Shown one piece after another: positions 8,993 through 17,877 of a DNA stretch of 64,000 nt. A program made the translations under genes and the position numbers. The stretch is from an uncultured Eubacteriaceae bacterium (lineage in GTDB: Bacteria; Bacillota; Clostridia; Peptostreptococcales; Anaerovoracaceae), in NCBI GenBank assembly GCA_903789635.1, contig CAIFEY010000004.1:1-64000 (forward strand), in the 5' to 3' direction. The notes below the pieces were generated by a model, which saw nothing but the letters and a program-made list of their open reading frames with translations, did no database searches and had not been told where the DNA came from. How positions within the stretch are numbered: position 1 is the stretch's first letter; each line of letters begins with the position of its first letter.

Positions 8993-9652
8993 GCTTTTTA
9001 GGCACCTTTGATCTTATATATTTACCACCCTTGTAATTTTTTGAGCGCTCTGAAATTCGTCTCGTTTTCACACCCTTTTCCAGAAAAATATCGTCCGCAG
9101 CTGGTCGATTTTATACTCTTAGTATAAATATACAATCAAATTGAATATTTGTTCATCGCTACGGGCATTGTTGGAAAGCCCACCGATCACCTCAGGTTTA
9201 TCTCAGGCCCGCCTACGGACCATTTTGATATCAAATATGCTGCATTTTAAATTGTCAGACTTCTGCGCGCGTTTTTTGGCATCGAAGAAGTTGCGTCAGA
9301 GTGTGAAAAAGCACGCATTGCCAACAAGAAAAATAAGCGTTGCGTCAGAATTCTAGATTTGCCTTCCTGCGCAATGATTGGAGGACAGAAAGGCCCTTCG
9401 GGTTTTTTTCGATAGATTTCATCTATGCGTACTGTATACTGCTGATCATGGTCCTCTCACATCCCACTTCCCACCGCCGCAGCATTTCGTCATCGCCTAA
9501 TTTTGCCATTGTCGTCCTTATCGCGGTCTGTCCGTCCATCCCTTCGTCTCCGTTATAGTCCCTCGCCCGCAATTGTTGAAATTCCAGTTTCTGTAAGATG
9601 TTGTACCTTTACAAATTCTTTAAGAAAAAAGCACGTTTTTAAAAAAAAGGGG

Positions 9653-9680
9653 TTGCAATATATTCTCATCCGAGTATAAT
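9653..9680 (+). promoter_or_regulatory. Promoter of tRNA-Leu
   Basis: TTGCAA at 9653-9658, 16-base spacer and TATAAT at 9675-9680, about 60 bases before the tRNA. Confidence 0.75.
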
Positions 9681-9738
9681 AATCTTTGTCAGTCAGCGAG
9701 AGTGCTTAACGAACAGAGCTGATTGAGAAATTAAATAT

Positions 9739-9824
9739 GCGGTTGTGGCGGAATTGGCAGACGCGCACGGTTCAGGTCCGTGTGATGAACAGTCATGAGG
9801 GTTCGAATCCCTCCAACCGCACCA
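9739..9824 (+). tRNA. tRNA-Leu (anticodon CAG)
   Basis: 86 nucleotides with encoded CCA. Acceptor arms GCGGTTG and CAACCGC pair, the anticodon stem CACGG/CCGTG encloses TTCAGGT with CAG as anticodon, a long variable arm typical of leucine tRNA follows, and the T-loop is GGTTCGAATCC. It reads CUG codons. Transcribed alone from the promoter at 9653 with its own terminator. Confidence 0.97.
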
Positions 9825-9828
9825 ACAG

Positions 9829-9866
9829 AGCGCTGGAATCACTTGATTCCGGCGCTTGTTTTTTAT
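9829..9866 (+). terminator. Terminator of tRNA-Leu
   Basis: A stem of about 12 bp (AGCGC, GGAATC and complements, 9829-9856) is followed by TTGTTTTTTATT. Confidence 0.85.
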
Positions 9867-10189
9867 TCTGGCAACATTTTCATGTCAGTTTCCGCGAATG
9901 GAGGCGAGGAAACTATTTACATTTTTGAATACTTATGAAGACCGATCCCTTCTGCAATGGAATATAGAACTATTGCACCGCAAAAAATCAGAATATACAA
10001 TTTTATTAGGTGCTTCAGCGCGGCTTGATAAAAGAGCTGGGAATCGATTGAATGATACCGTTTGATCGGTAAAGATGGCTGCAGATTTTCAGCGATGAAG
10101 TATAAGCGATGAAGTATAATGGAGGTATACGATGAATTTTGACGCTGGATGACGGCGCCGACGGCGCCTATGACAAGGGGGTAATGAAT
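9867..10189. other. Spacer before the flavodoxin-fold gene
   Basis: 323 bases without a gene. It contains a short direct repeat GCGATGAAGTATAA (starting near 10094 and 10108) and a GGAGG/ATG that opens only a short frame. No clear promoter was recognised apart from the TATAAT-like part of the repeat. Confidence 0.5.
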
Positions 10190-10726
10190 ATGAAGATTTT
10201 GATGGTGGAGAGCAGCCCGCATAAGCAGGGGTCGTCCAATCTGCTGGCGGCGGAGTTTCAGCGCGGGGCTGAGGAGGCCGGGCACGAGGTCGAGGTGTTC
10301 GATGCGGCAAAGGCGGACATTCACCCATGTCTCGGATGCGATTACTGCGGGATGGCGGGACCGTGCGTCCAGAAGGACGATATGGAGGGCCTCAAGGACA
10401 GGATTCGCCGGGCGGATATGGTGGTCTTTGTCACCCCTCTGTACTACTTCGGATTCTCGACGCAGCTGAAGATGGTCATCGACCGCTTCTACAGCTTCAA
10501 CGGGGAGCTGACGTCGATGCACCTGAAGACCGCGCTGATCGTCGCGGCGTGGGACTCCAACTCCTGGACGATGGAGAACATCTCTGCGCACTACCAGACG
10601 CTCGTCAAGTACCTGAACTTCGACGACCAGGGCATGATCCTGGGCAAGGGGTGCGGAAACGTGCCGATGACGCGCAGGACGGAGTACCCGCGGGCGGCGT
10701 ATGAGATGGGAAGGTCGCTTCGTTAG
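10190..10726 (+). CDS. Flavodoxin-fold NAD(P)H reductase with Cys-rich motif
   Basis: Predicted FMN-binding reductase of 178 residues, NADPH-dependent FMN reductase/iron-sulfur flavoprotein-like. The opening MKILMVESSPHKQGSSN is the FMN phosphate loop typical of the family, and TPLYYFGFSTQLKMVIDRF is the second FMN/dimer motif. CLGCDYCGMAGPCVQKDDM supplies four cysteines in the spacing seen in related proteins. I chose the ATG at 10190 for its 8-base spacing from AAGGGGG; an ATG 6 bases earlier is too close. It ends 11 bases before the helicase gene and is probably co-transcribed with it. Confidence 0.85.
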   Translation: MKILMVESSPHKQGSSNLLAAEFQRGAEEAGHEVEVFDAAKADIHPCLGCDYCGMAGPCVQKDDMEGLKDRIRRADMVVFVTPLYYFGFSTQLKMVIDRFYSFNGELTSMHLKTALIVAAWDSNSWTMENISAHYQTLVKYLNFDDQGMILGKGCGNVPMTRRTEYPRAAYEMGRSLR

Positions 10727-10737
10727 AGGAATTGCTT

Positions 10738-13700
10738 ATGTTAAAACCAGGTCTTTATGAACAGGTCGTCACCGACGGGATCGAGAGCGAGCTCGAGGAG
10801 GTTCCGGAGGAATGCAAGGATGTCGGGAAGATCGACGCCGCCGAAGCCTCCAAGGTGCTGTCGGCGTACGTTTCGGAGGTCGTTCGTCAGAGGATGGACC
10901 AGATTTTTGATGCGGACAGCCGGAAGTCGCTGGAGAAGCAGATCGAGATCGCCAATCGGATCATCCGTGAGGTTGGAGGTCCGGATGGGTCTAGCGAGCA
11001 GGCGGTTCACGGGGAGGGCGCACAGCTTCTGACCCTGCGCGAGGAGGATTCCCCGGATGCCATATTTAAGAAGGACATCCGAAAGACGCCGCGCCCGGAG
11101 ACGTCGATGGCATTCAGCAGCCTCTTTACGGGTGCAGTCCGCGAACCGCAGATGCTTACAGAACTGAAAAAGGAGATTTTGTCGGCGGACAGAATCGACA
11201 TGCTCGTTTCCTTCATCAAGTGGAGCGGACTTCGGATGATGATTGAGGAGCTGCGGTCGTTCACGGCTTCCGGCGGGACGCTTAGGGTCATCTGCACGTC
11301 CTACATGGGCGCGACCGACGTCAAGGCGGTGGAAGAGCTGAACAAACTGCCGAACACGAGCATCCGCATCTCCTACGACACCAGGCGGACGCGGCTCCAC
11401 GCGAAGTCGTACGTCTTTTACCGGGACACCGGGTTCACGACGGCATACATCGGCTCGTCGAACATGTCCAACGCGGCGCTGACGAGCGGGCTGGAGTGGA
11501 ACGTCAAAGTCACCGAGAAGGACATGGGCGACACCATCGACAAGGTCGCGGCGACGTTCGAGAGCTATTGGAACGACCCCGAATTCACGCTGTACGATTC
11601 CGGTCAGAGGGATCGGCTGACCCGGGCGCTGGAGAGCGAGCGGTACACGGGCGAGGAACGGAAATTCGTCTTTGACATCCGGCCGTATTCTTACCAGCAG
11701 GAGATTCTGGATCGCCTGGAGGCGGAACGCCGTGTCAGGGGACAAAATAAGAACCTTGTCGTCGCGGCAACGGGCTGCGGAAAGACCGTGATCTCCGCCT
11801 TCGACTACCGCAGGTTCTGCAGTGAACACCCGTCTGAACCGAACCGCCTGCTGTTCGTCGCGCACCGAGAAGAGATCCTGAAGCAGAGCATCGAAACCTT
11901 TCGCGGAGTTCTGAAGGACCCGAACTTCGGGGACCTGATGGTCGGAAACCACCAGCCTCAGACGCCGGAGCACCTGTTCGTCTCAATCCAGTCCGTGAAC
12001 TCCCGCCGTCTGTACGAGCGTCTGCCAAAGGATTACTATTCCTTCATCATCGTGGACGAGTTTCACCACGCCGCGGCGCCGGTGTACCAGCATCTGCTGA
12101 AGCACTTCGAGCCGCAGATTTTGCTCGGGCTGACCGCAACGCCGGAACGAATGGACGGCGAGAACATCTTGGACTACTTCGACGGACGGATCGCGGCGGA
12201 AATCCGGCTGCCGGAGGCGATCGACCGGAAGCTGCTGTGCCCGTTCCAGTATTTCGGTGTGACGGACACGGTGGATCTGTCCGAGATCCGCTGGACGCGC
12301 GGCGGTTACGACAGGAAGGAATTGAGCAACGTCCTGTCCATGAATACCGAGGTCGCGAAGCGCCGTGCGGATAATGTCGTCGAAAATATCTATAAGTATG
12401 TGACCAGCGTGGATAAGATGAAGGCGCTCGGATTCTGCGTTTCGGTTGAGCACGCGAAGTTCATGTCGGACTTCTTCAACGAGGCGGGGATTCCGGCCAT
12501 GCATCTGGAAGCAGGGACGAGAGACGAGATTCGCGGCGAGGCAAAGAAGAAGCTGGAGCGTGGAGAGGTCAAGGTGATCTTTGTCGTGGATCTGTACAAC
12601 GAGGGCGTCGACATCCCGTCGGTGAACACGGTGCTGTTCCTGCGTCCAACGGAATCCCTGACTGTGTTCCTGCAGCAGCTCGGCCGCGGTCTGCGCCTGG
12701 ACGAGGGCAAGGAATGCCTGACCGTGCTCGACTTTGTCGGCCGGGCGAACAGCAAGTACAACTACGAGGAAAAATTTGCCGCCCTGCTGTCGAACACCAA
12801 ACACAGCGTGGAATCGGAGCTGAAACGCGGCTTCGTCTCGGTTCCTAAAGGCTGCTACATCCAGCTTGAGAAGAAGGCAAGTGAATATATTCTAAAGAAT
12901 ATTCGGAATTCTATAGAGACGAGGCGCGGGCTGATCAGCAAGATCGGCACATTTTCTGAAGACACCGGCCGGCCTTTGTCCCTGAACAACTTCCTGGAAT
13001 ACTACCATCTGGACCCGAGGACCGTCTATCAGCGCGGAAGCTTCTCCGAGCTGTCATACGAGGCGGGTGTGCGGGAGGATTTTGGGCGTTCGGAAGGCGG
13101 GGTCGTCGAGCGGGCGTTTCCGAAGCTGGCGGCCATTGACTCCAGGCGGCTCCTCAACTTCCTGATCGCGCGGCTACCGAAGATGCAGTCGACGCGCTGG
13201 CCGGACCTGACGGCGGGCGAACAGCGGATGATGCAGATGTTCTATGTGACGGTCTGGCAGGAGCCGATCGATTCGGCCGACCCGGAGCCGCAGCTCGACA
13301 AGGTCCGCCGGCTGACGCGGTCCGGTGCGCTGTTCGAGGAACTGATGTCGCTGCTTCAGTATCAGTACAGCCACATCGACTTCGTGGACCAGGCGCTCGA
13401 CTTCGGGTTCGACTGCCCGCTTGACGCGCACTGCACCTACACCCGCGACCAAATCCTCGTCGCCCTGGACTTCATGAAGCCGAACACCATCCGCGAGGGC
13501 GTGAAGTGGCTGCCGGAGAAGAAGCTCGACCTCCTCTTCGTCACCCTGAACAAGTCGGACAAAGACTACTCGCCAACCACGATGTACAAGGACTACGCGA
13601 TCAGCGACCTGCTGTTCCATTGGCAAAGTCAGAGCACCACAGGTGAAAACTCCTCTGCCGGTCTCCGCTACCAGCACCACAGGGAGATGGGTTCCAAGGT

Positions 13701-13881
13701 CCTCCTCTGCGTCCGCGAATCGAAGCACGACCGCTGGAACAACACCGGCTGCTACACGATCCTGGGGTTCGCCGATTACGTGAGTCACACCGGCAGCAAG
13801 CCGATGAATATCACCTGGAGGCTGGAGCAGCCGATCCCGGCGAAGTATCTGAAGGAGACGAAGAAGCTGATCGTGGGCTAG
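10738..13881 (+). CDS. PLD-like nuclease / SF2 helicase / DUF3427 fusion
   Basis: Large cytoplasmic protein of 1047 residues that joins three parts. Around residues 120-290 is a phospholipase-D-type nuclease domain with one HKD motif (LHAKSYVFYRD followed by IGSSNMS). Around 320-680 is a superfamily 2 helicase: Walker A AATGCGKT, DEFH box, LTATPERMDG and the arginine-finger motif QQLGRGLRL. The rest holds a C-terminal region with KLDLLFVTLNKSDKDYSPTTMYKDYAISDLLFHWQ-type features of DUF3427. Such proteins are widespread and often suspected in DNA repair or defence, but the role is unproven. The ATG at 10738 has AGAGGA upstream. Confident on architecture, not on role. Confidence 0.88.
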   Translation: MLKPGLYEQVVTDGIESELEEVPEECKDVGKIDAAEASKVLSAYVSEVVRQRMDQIFDADSRKSLEKQIEIANRIIREVGGPDGSSEQAVHGEGAQLLTLREEDSPDAIFKKDIRKTPRPETSMAFSSLFTGAVREPQMLTELKKEILSADRIDMLVSFIKWSGLRMMIEELRSFTASGGTLRVICTSYMGATDVKAVEELNKLPNTSIRISYDTRRTRLHAKSYVFYRDTGFTTAYIGSSNMSNAALTSGLEWNVKVTEKDMGDTIDKVAATFESYWNDPEFTLYDSGQRDRLTRALESERYTGEERKFVFDIRPYSYQQEILDRLEAERRVRGQNKNLVVAATGCGKTVISAFDYRRFCSEHPSEPNRLLFVAHREEILKQSIETFRGVLKDPNFGDLMVGNHQPQTPEHLFVSIQSVNSRRLYERLPKDYYSFIIVDEFHHAAAPVYQHLLKHFEPQILLGLTATPERMDGENILDYFDGRIAAEIRLPEAIDRKLLCPFQYFGVTDTVDLSEIRWTRGGYDRKELSNVLSMNTEVAKRRADNVVENIYKYVTSVDKMKALGFCVSVEHAKFMSDFFNEAGIPAMHLEAGTRDEIRGEAKKKLERGEVKVIFVVDLYNEGVDIPSVNTVLFLRPTESLTVFLQQLGRGLRLDEGKECLTVLDFVGRANSKYNYEEKFAALLSNTKHSVESELKRGFVSVPKGCYIQLEKKASEYILKNIRNSIETRRGLISKIGTFSEDTGRPLSLNNFLEYYHLDPRTVYQRGSFSELSYEAGVREDFGRSEGGVVERAFPKLAAIDSRRLLNFLIARLPKMQSTRWPDLTAGEQRMMQMFYVTVWQEPIDSADPEPQLDKVRRLTRSGALFEELMSLLQYQYSHIDFVDQALDFGFDCPLDAHCTYTRDQILVALDFMKPNTIREGVKWLPEKKLDLLFVTLNKSDKDYSPTTMYKDYAISDLLFHWQSQSTTGENSSAGLRYQHHREMGSKVLLCVRESKHDRWNNTGCYTILGFADYVSHTGSKPMNITWRLEQPIPAKYLKETKKLIVG

Positions 13882-13924
13882 GTGGACGGCGGCCAATTGA
13901 GATAGGAGATTCTGGTATAACAAA

Positions 13925-13976
13925 ACCCCTTGCCGGCAGGCGTGATCGTGCCTGCCAGCAGGGGGTGTTTTTCTTG
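13925..13976. terminator. Bidirectional terminator between convergent genes
   Basis: Arms 13925-13941 and 13950-13966 pair with GCAGGC at the core; TGTTTTTCTT follows on the plus strand and GTTTTG on the minus strand. It serves the helicase gene and the facing LysR gene. Confidence 0.85.
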
Positions 13977-14029
13977 GGGCTGTGGACTTTGTCGGAACGT
14001 GGACTTGGGCCGGGTGGACTTTGTCTTAA

Positions 14030-14926
14030 CTAGCGGAGCTCCTCGGGGTGGCGCTGCAGGTACAGCAGGGTGAACTCGCGGAATTTCCAGGCGGCCGGGG
14101 AGAGCTGGTCCTTGGGGGCGGTGGCGATGCCGATGTCGATGACGGGGTCGGGGGAGAGTTGCAGGACGCGCAGGTTGTCGCTGTAAGAGGTCTCCGTGTA
14201 GAGGTCGTTGCACATCGTGACGCCGAGGCCGGCTGCGACCATTGCGGCGGCGGACAAAGTATTCATCGCGGACATTCGGTAATTCGGCTTGATGTTATAT
14301 TGGCTGAAAATCAGGGAATTGTCCGTGACCTGGTCGGGGAAGATGTCGATGCTGTTCTCGGTCTCGAAGCGCTCGAGCGGGAAGACGTTCGGGTCGTCGA
14401 GCGTGTCCAGCGGGAAATCCATCGGGACCCAGGCGACCATGTGATCTTTAGGGAGCGGGATCCAGTCGAAGTGACCGTTTCGCCAGCTGATGATGCAGAA
14501 ATCGATGCGGTGGTTCTCGATCTGGTCGACCAGGACGGAGCTGAAGCCCTCCTGAATCTCGATTTTAATGTGCGGGTGCTTGGCCGTAAATTCGGATATG
14601 ATCTTGCCGAGCAGCGTGTAGTAGGTGGAATAGGCGGTGCCGATGTGGACCTCTCCGACGTCCAGGCCCATGATCGTCTGTGCCCGTTCCTGGTACATCT
14701 CGCTCTGGTGGACGAGTTCCTTCATTATCGGCATCAGTTTCTCGCATTCGCGGGTCGGCTTCACGCCGTTTCTGCTCCTGTGCAGAAGGGGAAAGCCGGT
14801 CTCGGTCTCGAGCGAGGCCATCATGCGGCTCATGCCGGAGGGCGTGTAACCCAGCTGCTGTGCGGCATCGGAGAGATTGCCGAGGCGGATCGCGCAGAGG
14901 AGAGCCGCGCATTTTTCTGTATCCAT
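14030..14926 (-). CDS. LysR-family transcriptional regulator
   Basis: DNA-binding regulator of 298 residues. The N-terminal winged helix reads LLCAIRLGNLSDAAQQLGYTPSGMSRMMASLE with the typical turn and FPLLHRSRNGVKPT wing. The effector domain (about 90-295) is the periplasmic-binding fold, with GEVHIGTAYSTYY at its start. I start at ATG 14926 with GGGAG upstream; a TTG 42 bases earlier adds a tail with no homology. It is divergent from the EamA transporter gene, so it likely controls that gene and itself through the 250-base gap. The ligand is unknown. Confidence 0.92.
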   Translation of the reverse strand: MDTEKCAALLCAIRLGNLSDAAQQLGYTPSGMSRMMASLETETGFPLLHRSRNGVKPTRECEKLMPIMKELVHQSEMYQERAQTIMGLDVGEVHIGTAYSTYYTLLGKIISEFTAKHPHIKIEIQEGFSSVLVDQIENHRIDFCIISWRNGHFDWIPLPKDHMVAWVPMDFPLDTLDDPNVFPLERFETENSIDIFPDQVTDNSLIFSQYNIKPNYRMSAMNTLSAAAMVAAGLGVTMCNDLYTETSYSDNLRVLQLSPDPVIDIGIATAPKDQLSPAAWKFREFTLLYLQRHPEELR

Positions 14927-15176
14927 TTTCTTTCTGCTCCCAATTGTTTTTACTTGCGTTTTACTCAAGATAAGGTTGAGCTTGTGTCGCTTTACTCAAT
15001 AATAGAACTGGATTATAGTAATGTCAAGAAAGGAAATGTGTACACCCTTTCGTAGACAAAATATAAATTGGCAAGTCAAAACGCGTATTCGAACCAATTT
15101 ATTATGCTAGATGAAATATTCTAATCTGCATGTTATTAATCATTGAGAAAGATTTGGTTTAGGAGGAATTGTTCAC
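14927..15176. promoter_or_regulatory. Divergent LysR/EamA control region
   Basis: AT-rich 250-base gap between divergent genes, the usual place for LysR-type T-N11-A binding sites. I could not single out one site or promoter with confidence. Confidence 0.45.
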
Positions 15177-16112
15177 ATGTCTCGCAGAAATGCTGAGTTA
15201 CTGTTGATGCTTGCCATTGGCCTCCGCGCGACGTCTCTGCTGTTCAGCAAGATCGGCCTCGCCGGAATGCAGCCGTACACACTTCTGGGAATGCGTTTCC
15301 TGATGGCCTTTGCCATCCTGGTACTCATTTTCCACAAAAAACTGAAGACGATCAAGAAGAGCACCATTCTTCACAGCATGATCATCGGCGCTGCGTTTAC
15401 GGTCATGATGTCGTTCGAGCTTCACGCACTGAAGACGACACCGTCCTCCGTAACATCGTTCCTGGAGAACACGGCAATTGTCCTGGTACCGCTGCTCCTC
15501 GTACCGGTCCAGCGCAAGCTCCCGCACAAGGGAACCGTAATCAGCGGACTGATGGCGATCGTCGGAGTCGGAGCGCTGACTCTGAAGGGCGATGGATTCA
15601 CCTTTACGCATGGTGAGCTCCTCTGCCTGGCAGCAGCAGTTTCCTACGCACTGGCGATTATTTTCACCGGAAAATTCTCCAGCGGAGACGATACACTCCA
15701 GATCGGAATCCTGCAGAACGGATTCATCGGCCTGTTCTCCATCATCATGGCGTTCACGTTCGAGAACCCGCAGCTCCCGCAGACCGCGACGAGCTGGGAA
15801 TGCCTGATCGCGCTGACGGTCATCTGCAGCGTAGTCGGATTCACGATTCAGCCGGTCGCACAGAGATACGTGCCGACCGAGACAGCAGGCCTGTTCTGCG
15901 GACTGAACCCGCTGATCGCATCCATCCTGGGTGTCGTATTCCTGCGTGAACAGCTCGGAATCAACGGATTCATCGGCGCAGCCTTCATCCTGGGAAGCAT
16001 CCTGGTTTCCCACATGCTGGACGAGAAGAAAGCGACCGAGACCCCGGTACACCAGGGAATCCAAGAGATGCCGGCGCCTGTACGCCGCGCAATGGACAGA
16101 CGCGCCGCTTAA
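15177..16112 (+). CDS. EamA/DMT-family transporter
   Basis: Integral membrane protein of 311 residues with about ten hydrophobic helices arranged as two EamA repeats. The first repeat includes GMRFLMAFAILVL and the second begins near GELLCLAAAVSYALAIIFTGK; the end is PLIASILGVVFLREQLGINGFIGAAFILGSILV, a typical EamA signature. Such proteins usually export amino acids or other metabolites. TTAGGAGG precedes the ATG. It faces away from the LysR gene, which probably controls it. Substrate unknown. Confidence 0.9.
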   Translation: MSRRNAELLLMLAIGLRATSLLFSKIGLAGMQPYTLLGMRFLMAFAILVLIFHKKLKTIKKSTILHSMIIGAAFTVMMSFELHALKTTPSSVTSFLENTAIVLVPLLLVPVQRKLPHKGTVISGLMAIVGVGALTLKGDGFTFTHGELLCLAAAVSYALAIIFTGKFSSGDDTLQIGILQNGFIGLFSIIMAFTFENPQLPQTATSWECLIALTVICSVVGFTIQPVAQRYVPTETAGLFCGLNPLIASILGVVFLREQLGINGFIGAAFILGSILVSHMLDEKKATETPVHQGIQEMPAPVRRAMDRRAA

Positions 16113-16243
16113 TCGGAACGCCTCCCGGCCAGTTAATCATTAGATCGACCAATTCCCGGACTATTCCGGATCACAATAAAGCCAAAAAGAATATGCTGCA
16201 TGCAAATGCAGACTGTTCTCCTATATTTTAATATCTCAGACTT

Positions 16244-16283
16244 AACCGGACTGCGGACTGTACACCGCCGTCCGGTTTTACTT
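16244..16283 (+). terminator. Terminator of the EamA gene
   Basis: Arms AACCGGAC (16244-16251) and GTCCGGTT (16270-16277) followed by TTACTTTG. Confidence 0.7.
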
Positions 16284-16382
16284 TGACAAAGTTCAGCGGG
16301 GGCGGAGGGCGGGAGCAACCGGGCTGCAGCGAGCCGGGTTCACGGGCATGGAGCTCGCTGCCCGCCGCCCACGTAATTCCTG

Positions 16383-16411
16383 TTGAAGCCCATGGAAAAA
16401 AGTGTTAAAAT
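16383..16411 (+). promoter_or_regulatory. Promoter of queT
   Basis: TTGAAG at 16383-16388, 17-base spacer, TAAAAT at 16406-16411; the start of transcription would fall at the foot of the preQ1-like hairpin. Confidence 0.75.
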
Positions 16412-16415
16412 AGAT

Positions 16416-16461
16416 ACCCGAGTGTTCGAGACCTTCCACTCGTAAAACAAAACTAAAGGAG
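16416..16461 (+). promoter_or_regulatory. Probable preQ1-I riboswitch
   Basis: A perfect 6-bp stem CGAGTG (16419-16424) / CACTCG (16437-16442) closes a loop TTCGAGACCTTC and is followed by the A-rich tail TAAAACAAAACTAAAGGAG that merges into the ribosome binding site. This is the compact layout of the preQ1 class I aptamer, in which the tail folds back on the loop and hides the ribosome binding site when preQ1 is bound. The gene it precedes is queT, a known target. The loop base that normally reads U in UAG is G here, so the pseudoknot is one pair weaker than consensus. Confidence 0.7.
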
Positions 16462-16469
16462 CAATTACC

Positions 16470-16964
16470 ATGAGAAACAAAAATGTATTATTCATCACCC
16501 AGGCTGGGCTGATCGCGGCGGTTTACGTCGTGCTGGTCGTCCTGCTGCAGGCATTCAGCTTTGGACAGGTGCAGATCCGCGTGGCGGAGATGCTGACGAT
16601 CCTGCCGGTATTCACGCCGGCCGCGGTCCCGGGACTTTTCCTCGGCTGCATCGTCGGAAACGTCATGGGCGGAGCCGTCCTGCCGGACATCATCTTCGGA
16701 AGCCTGGCAACCCTGGTCGGCGCATTCTTCACGTACAAGCTGAGAAACCGCGGCCTGATCATCGCCTGCCTGCCGCCGATCATCGCGAACATCCTGGTTG
16801 TGCCGTTCGTCCTGAAGTACGCGTACGGCGTCGCACTGCCGATCCCGTTCATGATGCTGACGGTCGGAGCCGGAGAAGTCGTCGGATGCGGCGTCCTCGG
16901 CGTCGCCCTCGGCAAAGTCCTGACGCGCTACAAGAACGTCATCTTCGGAAACCTGGCCGCTTAA
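16470..16964 (+). CDS. queT: QueT family queuosine-precursor transporter
   Basis: Membrane substrate-binding (S) component of an ECF-type importer, 164 residues with about five hydrophobic helices; takes up a queuosine precursor such as preQ1. Family features are QVQIRVAEMLTILPVFTPAAVPGLFLGC and GNVMGGAVLPDIIFGSLATLVGAFFTYKLR. The preQ1-like leader in front supports the assignment. The ribosome binding site AAAGGAG is part of that leader. The energising ECF module is not in the window. Confidence 0.92.
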   Translation: MRNKNVLFITQAGLIAAVYVVLVVLLQAFSFGQVQIRVAEMLTILPVFTPAAVPGLFLGCIVGNVMGGAVLPDIIFGSLATLVGAFFTYKLRNRGLIIACLPPIIANILVVPFVLKYAYGVALPIPFMMLTVGAGEVVGCGVLGVALGKVLTRYKNVIFGNLAA

Positions 16965-17127
16965 CTGCCGGTCACCCGAACGGACTCCCGAGCGGATTTC
17001 CAAGCGGACTTCCGACTTGGAACACCGCAAGAGCCTCCGCCAAAAGAGAAGCGGAACTCCACATCACATGCATGCATAAACATATATAATATAGTAGTAG
17101 ATTTTAGAACAGAAGGTTTGGTCTGAC

Positions 17128-17173
17128 GGGGCTGCGAAAAATGCACGTTCATTTTTTCGCAGCCCTGTTTTCA
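17128..17173 (+). terminator. Terminator of queT
   Basis: A 15-bp stem GGGCTGCGAAAAATG (17128-17142) pairs with CATTTTTTCGCAGCCC with one bulge, followed by TGTTTTC. The same GGGCTGCGAAAAATG hairpin type recurs at 33792-33836. Confidence 0.85.
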
Positions 17174-17190
17174 TGCGCATTTTCACAGCC

Positions 17191-17229
17191 GCCGTTTTCA
17201 TACGCCGTTTTCATACGCCGTTTTCATAC
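17191..17229. repeat. Three tandem 13-bp repeats
   Basis: The unit GCCGTTTTCATAC occurs three times without change at 17191, 17204 and 17217. It follows the queT terminator. A slipped-strand product or weak extra terminator tail are possible; no function is evident. Confidence 0.85.
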
Positions 17230-17304
17230 GCTGGAATTACAACGGCGGATTGGCGATACTGGGACGAAAGAAGATAGCTGCATACAATATCCACTATTCA
17301 TTGA

Positions 17305-17405
17305 CAACTGCGATAGCATGATTGCGCTCGCGTCGCCCGGCTCAACGGGGTATGGGCGCGCCGTCGTTTGGAAAGAGGCCCGTTCGTCGTCCATTTTCCC
17401 AACAA
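17305..17405 (+). repeat. Dispersed intergenic repeat, copy B
   Basis: Matches the reverse complement of 61-166 over about 100 bases with small gaps. It runs into a larger fold in which CGTTTGGAAA near 17368 pairs with TTTCCAAAG near 17448 and CCATTTTCCC pairs with GGGAAAATGG. Confidence 0.6.
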
Positions 17406-17877
17406 TCCAAAAAAAGTTAGGGAAAATGGCGCCGAAAATCCTTGTTTCCAAAGTTCCGGGGAGCCCGGCGGGCGCCTCCGTCGCTGCGGGAAGAGCCTTA
17501 TCATCGATTTGGCCAGTGCGCCCGCCTTCATTGACTGCACCGCCGCCGTCATTCTGGACGAACAGCACAATCTGTCGCGCAACATAGTCGCACTGTCGTC
17601 CATTTTCCAGCGGCAGCGGCGGTGCTCCCATCGCTCATCGAGAATCATCGTCCTGCGTATACCCCTATAGGGTATAATGATTCGCTCGTCCATCGCAGGC
17701 GACTTTGGAATTTGGGCCTATAGGTGCCAGTTTTCCCACATTTCTGGAGGTGGTTGGGAAATGGGAGGTCTAACGTGGGTTTTTCCAAAATTTCAACGCG
17801 CCGTACACCGTCGTCCGCGCACGGTATTCCTTAAGCCGTCGAATCCCTGTGTTTTACTGAAATATTTAGTATACACG

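Larger units (their letters stand above)
8463..9738. other. Gene-poor region upstream of tRNA-Leu
   Basis: No convincing gene. It contains the terminator at 8519, a long hairpin at 8681-8723, an inverted repeat at 8905-8992, a pair of TTGCGTCAGA direct repeats at 9291-9300 and about 9341-9350, a weak GGCCCTTCGGG hairpin with a seven-T run near 9391-9407, and the tRNA promoter at 9653. Base composition falls from GC-rich at the left to AT-rich at the right. Confidence 0.6.

Noticed and set aside
17141..17587. 148-codon open frame in the repeat region
   Set aside because: It crosses a terminator and repeats, has no ribosome binding site and no protein-like pattern.
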